Below, piece after piece: positions 34,023 through 42,934 of a stretch of DNA of 64,000 nucleotides. The stretch spans positions 1 to 64,000 of the forward strand of contig NZ_JBQCCV010000249.1 of assembly GCF_051961875.1 (NCBI RefSeq). Direction: 5' to 3'. Both the position numbers and the translations under genes were made by a program. Origin of the DNA: Intrasporangium_A sp051961875 (lineage in GTDB: Bacteria; Actinomycetota; Actinomycetes; Actinomycetales; Dermatophilaceae). Position 1 is the stretch's first letter; the number at the start of each line of letters is the position of its first letter. The notes beneath the pieces were generated by a model. That model was not told the DNA's origin. It saw only the letters and a list, made by a program, of their open reading frames with translations, and searched no databases.

Positions 34023-34946
34023 TCACCGGCTCTTGGGGTCGAGGATGTCGCGCACCGCGTCGCCGACCAGCACGAAGCTGAGGACTGTGACGCAGAGGAA
34101 CAGGGAGGGGTAGATCAGCAGGTTGGGGTTGCTGTTGAAGTAGTTCTGTGCGGTGTTCAGCTGCACCCCCCAGGAGATCGAGGGGGCTTTCAGGCCCACG
34201 CCGAGATAGGTCAGGCTCGCCTCGCCTGCGATGATCCCGCCGACGGTGAGGCTGGCGAGGACGAGGACGGGGGCGAATGCGTTCGGGAGGATGTGGCGGA
34301 ACATGATTCGCACGTTGGAGGCGCCGAGGGCGCGGGCGGCCTTGATGTAGTCGAGGTTCTTTGTCGCGATGACTGTTGAGCGCATGAGGCGGGTCATGGT
34401 CGGCCAGGAGAAGGCGGCGAGGGTTGCGGAGACGGCCCAGATGCCGTGGGAGCCGAGCGCGGTGAGGATGACGATAGCGGCGACCATGAAGGGGAAGCCG
34501 TAGAAGACGTCGATGACTCGGCCGAGGGCGAGGTCGACGATGCCGCCGTAGTAGCCGGCGACCAGGCCCAGGGCGATGGCGATGGCGGTTGATGAGGCGG
34601 TGACGACGATGGCGATGGTGATCGAGGGCCGGGCGCCGTGGACGACCTGGGTGTAGAGGTCGCACCCTTGGATGTCGAAGCCGAACGGGTGGCCGGGCGC
34701 GTTCTGGATGCCGCTGCGGTTGAGGTCGCAGTCGTAGGGGTCGCCGTGACCGAACAGCCCCGCGATCGGTCCTGGGAAGGCGGCCATGAGGATGAGGGCC
34801 AGGACCAGGAAGCCGGGTATGGCGAAGCGCGGGCGGGTGATGAGGTCGCGCAGCATCTGCCGGGTCGGGGACGTGGAGCGATCGTCAGGGCCCGCACTTG
34901 TCTCGGGTGCCATTTCGGCGGCGATGACGGCGGCTGGTTCAGTCAT
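34023..34946 (-). CDS. Peptide ABC transporter permease (DppC/OppC-like)
   Basis: A 307-residue permease. The N-terminal cytoplasmic tail and first helix (about 43-65) are followed by a periplasmic-side loop with two cysteines and the BPD_transp_1 domain of five helices. The EAA-like loop YIKAARALGASNVRIMFRHILPN contacts the ATPases. ILDPKSR at the end is typical of DppC. It overlaps the DppB-like gene by 8 bp. Confidence 0.93.
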   Translation of the reverse strand: MTEPAAVIAAEMAPETSAGPDDRSTSPTRQMLRDLITRPRFAIPGFLVLALILMAAFPGPIAGLFGHGDPYDCDLNRSGIQNAPGHPFGFDIQGCDLYTQVVHGARPSITIAIVVTASSTAIAIALGLVAGYYGGIVDLALGRVIDVFYGFPFMVAAIVILTALGSHGIWAVSATLAAFSWPTMTRLMRSTVIATKNLDYIKAARALGASNVRIMFRHILPNAFAPVLVLASLTVGGIIAGEASLTYLGVGLKAPSISWGVQLNTAQNYFNSNPNLLIYPSLFLCVTVLSFVLVGDAVRDILDPKSR

Positions 34947-35868
34947 AGCGGATCCTCGGGTCGAGCACGGCGTAGATGACGTCGACGAGCAGGTTGGCGG
35001 CGAGGAAGATCAGCACGAGCAGGGTGGAGATGCCGACGACGACGGGGCCGTTCTGTGCCTTGATGCCCTCGAAGATCTGGAAGCCGAGGCCGGGGATATT
35101 GAAGATCCCCTCGATGATGACCGCGCCGCCGAGAAGGCCTCCGAGGTCGATCGCGAGGTAGGTGACAACCGGGATCAGGGAGTTGCGCAGCGCGTGGTTG
35201 ACGATGATCCGCCGGCGTGGGAGACCCTTGGCGACCGCCGTGCGGATGAAGTCGGCGGAGAGCGTTTCGACGAGGCTGGTGCGCATGAGGCGCGCCGTGG
35301 TGGCGAGGCCGAGGATGCCCAGGACGATCGCGGGCAGCAGGTAGGAGGTGGGCCATCCGTCGTCGATCCCGGCGACCGGGAACCATCCGAGGTTGATTCC
35401 GAAGAGGATCTGGGTCGTGTAGCCGATCACGAAGATCGGCACCGCGAACGCGAGGATCGTCGCGCCGAGGACGAGGTAGTCGACCGGCTTGCCCTTGCGC
35501 AGCCCGGCCCAGATGCCGATGGGGATGCCGACGACGATCTCGATGAGGAAGGCGGTGACGCCGAGCTTGGCTGTGGCGGGCCAGCTCTCGGCGATGATTG
35601 TGGAGACGGACCGGCCGTTGAAGTCCTCCCCGAGGTCACCGCGGAGGAGGCCACTCATGTACTTGAGGTACTGGATCGGGAGGCTGTCGTCGAGGTGGTA
35701 CCTGGCGCGAAGGGCTTGCTCGACCGAGGGTGACAGGACGTGTTGACCACCGGCGAGAGCCTTGATCGGATCGCCCGGCAGCGCGAAGACGACGAGGAAG
35801 ATGAGGAACGTGGCTCCGAGGGCGACCGGGATCGCCAGTAGGACACGTCTGAGGATGTATCGGCTCAC
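34939..35868 (-). CDS. Peptide ABC transporter permease (DppB/OppB-like)
   Basis: A 309-residue permease starting VSRYILRRVLLAIPVALGAT, the DppB hallmark. The EAA loop reads FIRTAVAKGLPRRRIIVNHALRN and the C-terminus ends VLDPRIRYD. The GTG start at 35868 was preferred because AGGGAG precedes it and the family begins with this sequence; a start at 35919 would add 17 unlikely residues. An intercistronic hairpin separates it from the binding-protein gene. Confidence 0.92.
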   Translation of the reverse strand: MSRYILRRVLLAIPVALGATFLIFLVVFALPGDPIKALAGGQHVLSPSVEQALRARYHLDDSLPIQYLKYMSGLLRGDLGEDFNGRSVSTIIAESWPATAKLGVTAFLIEIVVGIPIGIWAGLRKGKPVDYLVLGATILAFAVPIFVIGYTTQILFGINLGWFPVAGIDDGWPTSYLLPAIVLGILGLATTARLMRTSLVETLSADFIRTAVAKGLPRRRIIVNHALRNSLIPVVTYLAIDLGGLLGGAVIIEGIFNIPGLGFQIFEGIKAQNGPVVVGISTLLVLIFLAANLLVDVIYAVLDPRIRYD

Positions 35869-35884
35869 ACCGGCTCCCTGAAGG

Positions 35885-35920
35885 GGTGGGACGGGGCTGG
35901 GGGGGCGGCCCCGTCCCACC
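35885..35920 (-). terminator. Intercistronic hairpin between binding-protein and permease genes
   Basis: A perfect 13-bp stem (arms 35885-35897 and 35908-35920, 10-nt loop) lies between the substrate-binding-protein stop and the DppB-like start. Such structures stabilise the upstream mRNA or partly terminate transcription, giving more binding protein than permease. No T-run is visible. Confidence 0.7.
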
Positions 35921-35964
35921 GGTCTGGGTCCCGCCCGGGCTGTAACCGGGCAGGAACTATGCGG

Positions 35965-37584
35965 TTACTTCTTGATGACGGAGACCTGGCCCAGGTCGCC
36001 GAGGCCGTTGACGCCGACGGGGACGTTCGTCACGTTCTTGGTCCAGGCCGCCGTGAAGCGCCCGTAGTAGAGCGGTGCGATGGGCATGTCCTGCCAGGCG
36101 AGCTTTTCCGCCTCTGCATAGAGCGGCAGGCCCTGCTCGATGGGCGAGCCGTCGGCCTGGTTGATGAGCTTTTCGAACTCGGTGTTGGTGTAGCCGGTGT
36201 CGTTGGCGATGCCGTCCTTGGTCAGCAAGGGCTGCAGGAAGTTGCCGACGTGCGGGAAGTAGGCGCCCCAGTAGTAGAGGAACGGGCCGTCGACCTTCTT
36301 GCCCTTGACCTTCTCGTCGAGCTGGGCGTAGGGCGGAGTCTCAAAGGAGATGTCCTGGATGCCGAGGTTGGTGCGAAGCTGGTTCGCGACGGCCTGCAGG
36401 ATCTGGTCGTTCGTCTCGTACTGGGTCGCGTAGAGCTTGACTGGTCCGTTCCAGCCGCCTGCCTCGTCGAGCAGCTGCTTGGCCTTGGCCGCGTCGTAGG
36501 CGCAAGCGGTGCAGGCGTTGTCGGTGGCGCCGACGGCCGAGCTGGGCGCGATGCTGCGGGCCGGCTCGCCGGAGCCCTTGAGGATGGACTTCGTCAGAGC
36601 GTCCCGGTCGATGGCCATGGAGAAGGCCTGGCGCACGCGGACGTCGTCGAACCGCTTGTCCCATGAGGGGAAGGCGAAGTAGTTGAGGTTGGGGATCGTC
36701 GCGACGGCGGTGCGGCCCTTGAGTCGCGTCTCCGCGTCCCCCAGCCGGTCGGCCGGAACGGGGTAGACGACGTCGGTGTTGCCGGCGAGCAGGTCGTTGT
36801 ACGCCGTGCTGTAGGACGTGTACGGCTTGAAGATGATCGAGTCGGCCTTGCCCGTGTTTCCCTGGTAGGACTTGTTTCGCACCAGGGTGATCGGCTTGTT
36901 CGGCTCGTGCTTGCCCTCGATCTGGTAGGGGCCGTTGCCGATCGGGGCCGAGTCGAACGCCTTCGGGTCGTCGAACGCGGCCTTTGGCAGCGGCGCGAAC
37001 GCGTAGCTCGCGATGACGTAGGGGAACAGCCCGAACGGCTTCGTGAGCGTCACCTCGATGGTGTGCTCGTCGACGATCTTGACGCCCGAGAGGGACTTGG
37101 ACTTCGGTTCGCCCTCCGCCGGGTTGAGGTCGGAATAGCCCTGGAACAGCGCGAAGTTCGAGTTCTGAGCCCAGGCGTTCGATCCCAGAGCCGTGGCGTT
37201 CCATGCGGAGACGAAGCTCTGAGCGGTGACCGGCTCGCCGTTGGAGAACGTCTGCCCCTGCTTGAGCTTGATCGTCCAGACCTTCTGGTCGCTCGAGGTG
37301 ACGGACTCGGCGGCGCCCGGCTTGGTCTCGCCGGACTGGGCGTCGATCGTCAGCGGGCCGACGAACATAAGGGACTCGAGGTAGAACGACCAGGAGTTGC
37401 CGGGGGTGAGGTGGTCGGGTTCGCTGCTGGCGACGGAGAAGGAGCCCCCGGACGCCGCCGTGCTGGTGCTCCCGGGCGAGGCGGTATTGGTGCCACCGGC
37501 ACCGCCGCCACAGGAGGCAAGCAGTAACGCCGCCGCCGTGGCGCCGATGGCCAGGCGCAGGCCGGGCTTGGTCATACGAGTCAT
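35965..37584 (-). CDS. Peptide ABC transporter substrate-binding lipoprotein (DppA-like)
   Basis: A 539-residue SBP_bac_5 protein. The lipobox LLASC places the lipidated cysteine at residue 25, followed by a Gly/Ser/Thr linker. Domain markers are DHLTPGNSWSFYLESLMFVG near the start and FSNGEPVTAQSFVSAWN. It binds the imported peptide outside the cell and passes it to the DppBC permeases. It lies 12 bp downstream of the S9 peptidase gene. Confidence 0.93.
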   Translation of the reverse strand: MTRMTKPGLRLAIGATAAALLLASCGGGAGGTNTASPGSTSTAASGGSFSVASSEPDHLTPGNSWSFYLESLMFVGPLTIDAQSGETKPGAAESVTSSDQKVWTIKLKQGQTFSNGEPVTAQSFVSAWNATALGSNAWAQNSNFALFQGYSDLNPAEGEPKSKSLSGVKIVDEHTIEVTLTKPFGLFPYVIASYAFAPLPKAAFDDPKAFDSAPIGNGPYQIEGKHEPNKPITLVRNKSYQGNTGKADSIIFKPYTSYSTAYNDLLAGNTDVVYPVPADRLGDAETRLKGRTAVATIPNLNYFAFPSWDKRFDDVRVRQAFSMAIDRDALTKSILKGSGEPARSIAPSSAVGATDNACTACAYDAAKAKQLLDEAGGWNGPVKLYATQYETNDQILQAVANQLRTNLGIQDISFETPPYAQLDEKVKGKKVDGPFLYYWGAYFPHVGNFLQPLLTKDGIANDTGYTNTEFEKLINQADGSPIEQGLPLYAEAEKLAWQDMPIAPLYYGRFTAAWTKNVTNVPVGVNGLGDLGQVSVIKK

Positions 37585-37596
37585 GCTGGGTCCTTG

Positions 37597-39657
37597 TCAG
37601 TGCGTGTGAAGTGCTGCTGTGGTCGCTTCGGGCGTGCTCGGCGGCACGGGCAGTCCGAGTGCCTCGGCGGCGAACGCGAGGACTGCCGCGCGCTCGTCGA
37701 TCTGCTCGGCCAGGGTGCGGCCGGCCGCGTGTCCGGCGTTGTGCGCCACACGCATGAGGACTGGTCCCTCGCCGCATTGTGCGTCGGCGAGGGCGGCGAA
37801 GAATCGGTAGGAGTGAGGGCCGGGCGGGACACGGTCGTCGCGGTCTGCGGTGAGCACCAGCGTGGGCGGGTAGCCGCGCCCGGTGATGCGATGCAGCGGC
37901 GAGTACGCCTCGAGCGCGGCGCGCTCCTCCGGCACGTCGACGCTGCCGAACTCGCGAACCCAGCCGTGTCCCGCAGTGAAGAGGTGGAAGCGCAGCATGT
38001 CGAACACGCCCACCTCCGGCACTGCCGCACCGAGCAGGTCGGGCCGTTGCGTCAGGACAGTGCCGACCATGAGCCCACCGTTGGACATGCCGTTGAGTGC
38101 CACCGAGGCGGGGCCGCTCCAGCCCTGCTCCTCGAACCAGGCGGCGCAGGCGATGAGGTCGTCGATGCCGCGCTGCTTGTCGGTCTTGGTCGCGGCCAGG
38201 TGCCACTCCTCGCCGAACTCCCCGCCACCGCGGATGCCGGCATAGGCCAGCACCCCGCCTGCTTCCAGCCACGGCCGGTGCCATGGTGCGTATCCGGTGA
38301 CGAGGAACGGGACCGAGTAGCCGCCGTAGACCGAGAGCAGAACCTTCGCGGTGCCTCGCGGGGCAGGTCCGGCCGGGCGGATGATCCTCATGGGGACCTG
38401 TGTGCCGTCGGCACTCGTCGCGAACACCGTCTCCACCACAGCGTCGCCCGACCCAGGCACGGGGGTCTCGTGGACCACCTCGCTGCTGCCGTCTGCGAGG
38501 TCGTGCTGGATGATCTCGACACCCGGCCGGGAGTCGCAACGCTCGACGTACAGGTAGAGGATCGGCTGCCCTTCAACCGCGGCGATGTCGTGGACGACCG
38601 CCTGGTCGGTGTGCAGGACGAGGCGGGTAGCGCCGCCGACCAGCGACGTCGCCTCGACGCGGCTGCCCGCCACCCCATGACGGACGGTCACCACATCATC
38701 GCCAGCAAGCTCAGCGCCATACCGGTCAATCGCCGTCGTCTCCTCGGGGACGACGAGACGCTCGGTGCCGTCCCGGCGGTCAATGGCGACGACCTGCCCA
38801 TTGGGGCTGTGGCGGAAGTCCAGGCAGACCAGCTCCTCGCCGATCATCCCGAGGAAGTGGATCGGGCCAAGACCGTCGACGACGGTCTGCCATGGGCCCT
38901 TGAGGCCGACGGGGCGCACGTGCAGGCGAGCCGGGACGATGCCGACCTGCTCCTCGACAATGAGCCAGCGCCCGTCCACCGAGGTGTGGGGCAGCGCCCA
39001 GATCGCGTCTGTCGGCTCGAAGATCACCTCGTCCTCGGTCTGGGCACTGCCGAACCGGTGCAGCTTGATCCGGGGCTCGGAGTTCACGGCCAGGAGGTCC
39101 TCGCCAGCCGCAGGATCTGCCAGGGCGAGGTAGGCGATTGCGTCGGCGCCCAGCCAGGCGAACTGGGCCCATTTGATCCCGGTGAGCACGTCGGGCAGGT
39201 CCGCGCCGGTGCGCGTGTCGCGGAAGCGGATCGTGACCCAGTCGGCCCCGGCGCGCGCGGTGCCCCAGGCGAGGAGGGACCCGTCGGGCGAGAGGGAAGC
39301 GGCGGCGACGGCTGACAGCCCGTCCTCGTCGATGTCGGTGGCCTCGACGATGCACCGCTCACCGTTGGCGTCGCTGATCCAGAGCGACGGGCGCTGCTCG
39401 CCGGCGGCCTGCCGATAGTCGACCCGGACGCCACCGCGGCTCTCCGGCAGCCATCGCTTGTCCACGGACAGGATCCGGCGGAGCCGGGAGCGGGTCGGCT
39501 CATAGCTCGGCACTGCGTCGAGGTAGGCGCGGCAGGTGGCGTCGTGACGGTCAGCCCACTCCTGGACCTCGGGCGCGCCCTGGTGCTCGAGCCAGTCGTA
39601 ACGCCCGAGCCCGTCGTCGATGCCCCGGACGGGCGGCTGGGTTGCCGTTTCGGCCAT
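37597..39657 (-). CDS. S9A-family serine peptidase (prolyl-oligopeptidase-like)
   Basis: A 686-residue peptidase with an N-terminal cap and seven-bladed propeller (about 70-400) and a C-terminal alpha/beta hydrolase. The catalytic triad appears as S525 in GMSNGG, D608 in ADRDDRV and H643 in HNAGHAAGR. No signal peptide, so it is cytosolic and would act on peptides imported by the adjacent ABC transporter. It is the first gene of the seven-gene minus-strand operon and divergent from the MarR-like gene. Confidence 0.9.
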   Translation of the reverse strand: MAETATQPPVRGIDDGLGRYDWLEHQGAPEVQEWADRHDATCRAYLDAVPSYEPTRSRLRRILSVDKRWLPESRGGVRVDYRQAAGEQRPSLWISDANGERCIVEATDIDEDGLSAVAAASLSPDGSLLAWGTARAGADWVTIRFRDTRTGADLPDVLTGIKWAQFAWLGADAIAYLALADPAAGEDLLAVNSEPRIKLHRFGSAQTEDEVIFEPTDAIWALPHTSVDGRWLIVEEQVGIVPARLHVRPVGLKGPWQTVVDGLGPIHFLGMIGEELVCLDFRHSPNGQVVAIDRRDGTERLVVPEETTAIDRYGAELAGDDVVTVRHGVAGSRVEATSLVGGATRLVLHTDQAVVHDIAAVEGQPILYLYVERCDSRPGVEIIQHDLADGSSEVVHETPVPGSGDAVVETVFATSADGTQVPMRIIRPAGPAPRGTAKVLLSVYGGYSVPFLVTGYAPWHRPWLEAGGVLAYAGIRGGGEFGEEWHLAATKTDKQRGIDDLIACAAWFEEQGWSGPASVALNGMSNGGLMVGTVLTQRPDLLGAAVPEVGVFDMLRFHLFTAGHGWVREFGSVDVPEERAALEAYSPLHRITGRGYPPTLVLTADRDDRVPPGPHSYRFFAALADAQCGEGPVLMRVAHNAGHAAGRTLAEQIDERAAVLAFAAEALGLPVPPSTPEATTAALHTH

Positions 39658-39707
39658 GATGTCTCCCTCGCTGGATCGGCTCGCGGTCAGTCTTGTCATC
39701 TCAGTGA

Positions 39708-39725
39708 TTTCAGTCAATAGTGAAA
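39708..39725. promoter_or_regulatory. Candidate operator in the S9/MarR divergent region
   Basis: TTTCA (39708-39712) and TGAAA (39721-39725) form a short inverted repeat with an 8-bp spacer in an unusually A/T-rich part of the 127-bp divergent region. A MarR-type dimer could bind here. The site is short, so this is tentative. Confidence 0.3.
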
Positions 39726-39784
39726 CGAGCACTTTTTCCGTAGGCTTCCGCCACTGCACTCGACGAGGGAAGGTCCACGAACCC

Positions 39785-40252
39785 ATGACCGCGATGCGAG
39801 ACGACAAAGCGGTACTCGACTTCACCGAAGAGCTGGGGCTGCTTGTCGAGAGCGAGGGCTGGATGCCGCGGATCGCCGGGCGCGCCCTTGGGTGGCTCCT
39901 GCTCGCCCCGGAGCCGCAGTCCCAGGCGGACCTGTGCGAGGCACTCCAGGCCAGCGGCGGGGCCGTCTCAGCCGCGACCCGGCTGCTCATCTCAAAAGGC
40001 TTGGTGCAGAAGGTCACCCGCCCTGGAGACCGCCGCACGTACATGAAGGTCCCTCCCAGCGCCTGGAGGGTCATGGAGGAAGACGGGCTCCAAACCGTCC
40101 GACGGTACCGGCGCGTTGCCGAGAAGGCCCGGGCCGCGTTACCGAAGGGGAACGAGATGGGCGAGACGAACCTCACCCGGATGAGCGACTACTTCGGCAT
40201 CGTCGAGGAGCGGATGCAGGCCGTCCTCAAGCGGCTCGACGCGATCGAATAG
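39785..40252 (+). CDS. MarR/GbsR-like winged-helix regulator
   Basis: A 155-residue regulator. The helix-turn-helix reads SQADLCEALQASGGAVSAAT, followed by the wing VTRPGDRRTYMKV and a C-terminal amphipathic dimerisation helix. This pattern is typical of the GbsR/MarR-like family (PadR/MarR fold). It is divergent from the S9-peptidase/ABC operon and is its likely local repressor. Confidence 0.85.
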   Translation: MTAMRDDKAVLDFTEELGLLVESEGWMPRIAGRALGWLLLAPEPQSQADLCEALQASGGAVSAATRLLISKGLVQKVTRPGDRRTYMKVPPSAWRVMEEDGLQTVRRYRRVAEKARAALPKGNEMGETNLTRMSDYFGIVEERMQAVLKRLDAIE

Positions 40253-40322
40253 CCAGCCCTCGGCAACGCTCCGCTCCCCACGCATCGTCGAGATATTCAG
40301 CACGAGCTTGCGGGGCGCGCTC

Positions 40323-41393
40323 CTACCTGCCTCGGTACAGATGGGCTGCGCTGTGAAGGCCCTCTTCCACCGCCACCCGCACGAGTCCGGCGCGGCTTGA
40401 TTGTCCCAGCTTGAGCAGCAGGGCTTCGAGATGCGCCTTGACCGTGCGGAGTGAGAGGTGCAGCTCCTCGGCGATCTCGTTGTTCGTCATTCCTTGAGTG
40501 ACGAGGGTCAAGACCTCAAGTTCCCGCGCTGTGAGGCCGCCGGTTGGCTCACGACGGCTCAGGTGGACGACGACGCTGCCCAACCCTGATCCTGCCCCCC
40601 GGGCGACGGCACGCAGCCGCCACCACCCGTTGGCGCTGTCCTTCTGGAAGGTGCTGACCCGGCGTCGCCGGGATACCCGCACATGCCGTGCGAGCGACAG
40701 CACCGCCTCGAGCGGCAGCTCACAGTTCGCCGGCTGGCCCTGATGCCAGGTGAGCCGACCATGCGGATCCACCTCGAGAACCAGATCGTCCGGCCCGCAC
40801 TCATCAGCGACTTCCGGTACGGGGGCCGCGAGCAGGCCGGCCAGGTCGGAGGCGAGGAGGGTCAGCCCCAAACGCGTGGTTTCATCCATCGGATCGCGGG
40901 ACGTGGACGACATCGCCAGCATGCCGGTGCTGCCCTGCCAAGGGGTTTCCACCACCAGGGTGACCCCTTCATTGAAACCTTGCGGGCCCAGGTGCTCCAC
41001 GAAGGTACGGGTCTGCCGGAAGTCAAATGGCGTGTCGCACACTCGGGCGGCGACCATGGCGTCCCGTGCGAAGGCGAACCCGGGACAGGCCGCCACGTAG
41101 TCGCTGGCCAAGTACTGCACAACGGGCGCAGGGTAGTCAGTGTTCGCGACGATCCGGTGACGGGATGGGTCCGCCGGGTCACTGACGGTCAAGAGTGCGG
41201 CATCGAACCGAAGACCCGTGCTGAGGTGGCGCACGGCAGACTCGCGGCTCTCGTCGCCGCGCGCGGCGGCCTGGAGCACCTTCGCCGTCTGCCGCCACCA
41301 GTCGAGCCGCCCACCGAGGTTCCAGGGGCCGGCCAAGAGGGGTAGCGATCCACGGTGATCGCCAGTCACGGAAGGCACTGTGACAGCCGTCAC
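40323..41393 (-). CDS. LuxR-family transcriptional regulator with N-terminal sensor region
   Basis: A 356-residue regulator with an N-terminal GAF-like region (about 25-190), a middle segment, and a C-terminal LuxR helix-turn-helix (LTARELEVLTLVTQGMTNNEIAEELHL..., about 288-345). The GTG start is uncertain; several GTG codons occur in the first 10 positions. It is divergent from the amidase gene with 135 bp between, so it probably regulates the amidase-deacetylase-symporter module. It converges with the MarR-like gene. Confidence 0.86.
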   Translation of the reverse strand: MTAVTVPSVTGDHRGSLPLLAGPWNLGGRLDWWRQTAKVLQAAARGDESRESAVRHLSTGLRFDAALLTVSDPADPSRHRIVANTDYPAPVVQYLASDYVAACPGFAFARDAMVAARVCDTPFDFRQTRTFVEHLGPQGFNEGVTLVVETPWQGSTGMLAMSSTSRDPMDETTRLGLTLLASDLAGLLAAPVPEVADECGPDDLVLEVDPHGRLTWHQGQPANCELPLEAVLSLARHVRVSRRRRVSTFQKDSANGWWRLRAVARGAGSGLGSVVVHLSRREPTGGLTARELEVLTLVTQGMTNNEIAEELHLSLRTVKAHLEALLLKLGQSSRAGLVRVAVEEGLHSAAHLYRGR

Positions 41394-41528
41394 GAGCCGA
41401 GCGCAAGACCCATCTCGTGCCCACAGTCGGGTGCCCGGAGGCGAGCGCCGGCAGATCGGTCAGATGACCGATGCCGACGATGGGCGCGGGGAGGCACAGT
41501 GACGCATCCCCGACACAAAGGAGTGGTC

Positions 41529-42932
41529 ATGGAGCACGCGATCCACTTGCAGACGGTTGACGAGTTGCATGCAGCGATGGCGGACAGCCACTTGACGAGC
41601 GTGGATCTCGTCGAGGCCTCCCTGGCTCAAATCGACCGGCACAACGAGAAGATCAATGCCGTCGTGGCATTGCGGACCGAGGCGGCACGCGAGGAAGCCC
41701 GCGCGGCCGACCGTGTGCCACCGGAGCAGCGAGGGCCCCTTCACGGGCTGCCGATCCTCATCAAGGACCTGAACGAGCTCACCGATCTGCCGACCACCTT
41801 CGGATCTCGCGCGTTCGCCGGCGTGACGGCACCATTCGAGGCGACGGTCGTCACGCGGCTGCGTCGCGCTGGCGCCATCGTGGTCGGCAAGACCAACACT
41901 CCCGAGTTCGGGCTGCGACCGACGACGGAGAACGCGCTCTTCGGCCCGACCCGCAACCCCTTCGACCTGTCGCGTCATGCAGGAGGCTCGTCCGGCGGCG
42001 CAGCCGCCGCGCTGGCATCCGGCATGGTGCCGATCGCGCTCGGTGGCGATGGAGGCGGTTCATGCCGCATCCCGGCCTCCTGCTGCGGCGTGGTCGGCTT
42101 CAAGCCCTCTCGGGGCTTGGTTCCATGGGAGCCCGTGGCGCAGGAGTACTGGGGCGGACTGGCGACCAACGGCCCCCTCGCCCGGAGCGTCGCGGACGCC
42201 ACAACGATGCTGGACGTGATGGCTGGCCCTGTCCTCGGCGAGCCCTATGGCGTGTCGACCCCGCGAGTCTCCGCCGCTCGCCGTGACGAGCCGCTACGCA
42301 TCGGCTGGAGCATCCGGCCACCACACGGCGAGGTCGATGTGGAGGTCGCTGCCGCCGTCCGGGGGGCAGCAGCAGCCCTCGCCGAGCTGGGCCACGACGT
42401 CGCGGAGTTCGACCTGGACCTGACGGGCCTGCAGGACCCCTGGCTGGTCGTCGTCGAAGCGAGCACGGCGATGACCGTCGAGCGGTCGGTCGGCGACACC
42501 GGGCTCGCCGCGCTCGAGGCGAACACGCTGGCACTGGCCCTGCGGGGCAAGCAGCGCTCCGCTGCTGACTACGCCTGGGCGATCCATTCGATGCGCAACC
42601 GAAGCGGCGAGATCATGGCCGCCCTCGATCGGTTCGACGTTGTTCTCACGCCCACGCTGACCCATACGGCACCGCTCGTGGACGACGACCTGGACCAGCA
42701 GACGCACGAGGAAAGATGGCGCGCCTACCTCGACTGGCTCGCGTTCACCTACCCCATCAACTGCACCGGACAGCCGGCCATCTCGCTCCCCGGCGGGCGC
42801 AGCGCGGAAGGCCTGCCCATCGGCGTGCAGCTCATCGGCCGGATGGGCGATGACCGCGGAGTCCTGGCCGTCGCCGCACAGCTTGAGGGCGCCCAGCCGT
42901 GGCGCGACACCTACAACGAATACGGAGAGTGA
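41529..42932 (+). CDS. Amidase-signature-family amidase
   Basis: A 467-residue amidase using the Ser-cisSer-Lys triad. K79 is in LPILIKDLNEL, the GGSSGG motif spans 152-157 and S178 in GDGGGSCRIP is the nucleophile. An AAAGGAG ribosome-binding site precedes the ATG. It hydrolyses an amide to a carboxylate plus ammonia or amine; the substrate is unknown. It is the first gene of the plus-strand amide/CoA module, 2 bp before the deacetylase start. Confidence 0.92.
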   Translation: MEHAIHLQTVDELHAAMADSHLTSVDLVEASLAQIDRHNEKINAVVALRTEAAREEARAADRVPPEQRGPLHGLPILIKDLNELTDLPTTFGSRAFAGVTAPFEATVVTRLRRAGAIVVGKTNTPEFGLRPTTENALFGPTRNPFDLSRHAGGSSGGAAAALASGMVPIALGGDGGGSCRIPASCCGVVGFKPSRGLVPWEPVAQEYWGGLATNGPLARSVADATTMLDVMAGPVLGEPYGVSTPRVSAARRDEPLRIGWSIRPPHGEVDVEVAAAVRGAAAALAELGHDVAEFDLDLTGLQDPWLVVVEASTAMTVERSVGDTGLAALEANTLALALRGKQRSAADYAWAIHSMRNRSGEIMAALDRFDVVLTPTLTHTAPLVDDDLDQQTHEERWRAYLDWLAFTYPINCTGQPAISLPGGRSAEGLPIGVQLIGRMGDDRGVLAVAAQLEGAQPWRDTYNEYGE

Positions 42933-42934
42933 TC

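Noticed and set aside
41380..41393. GTGAC-N4-GTCAC inverted repeat at the LuxR start codon
   Set aside because: It overlaps possible GTG start codons, and 5-bp arms are expected by chance in this composition.
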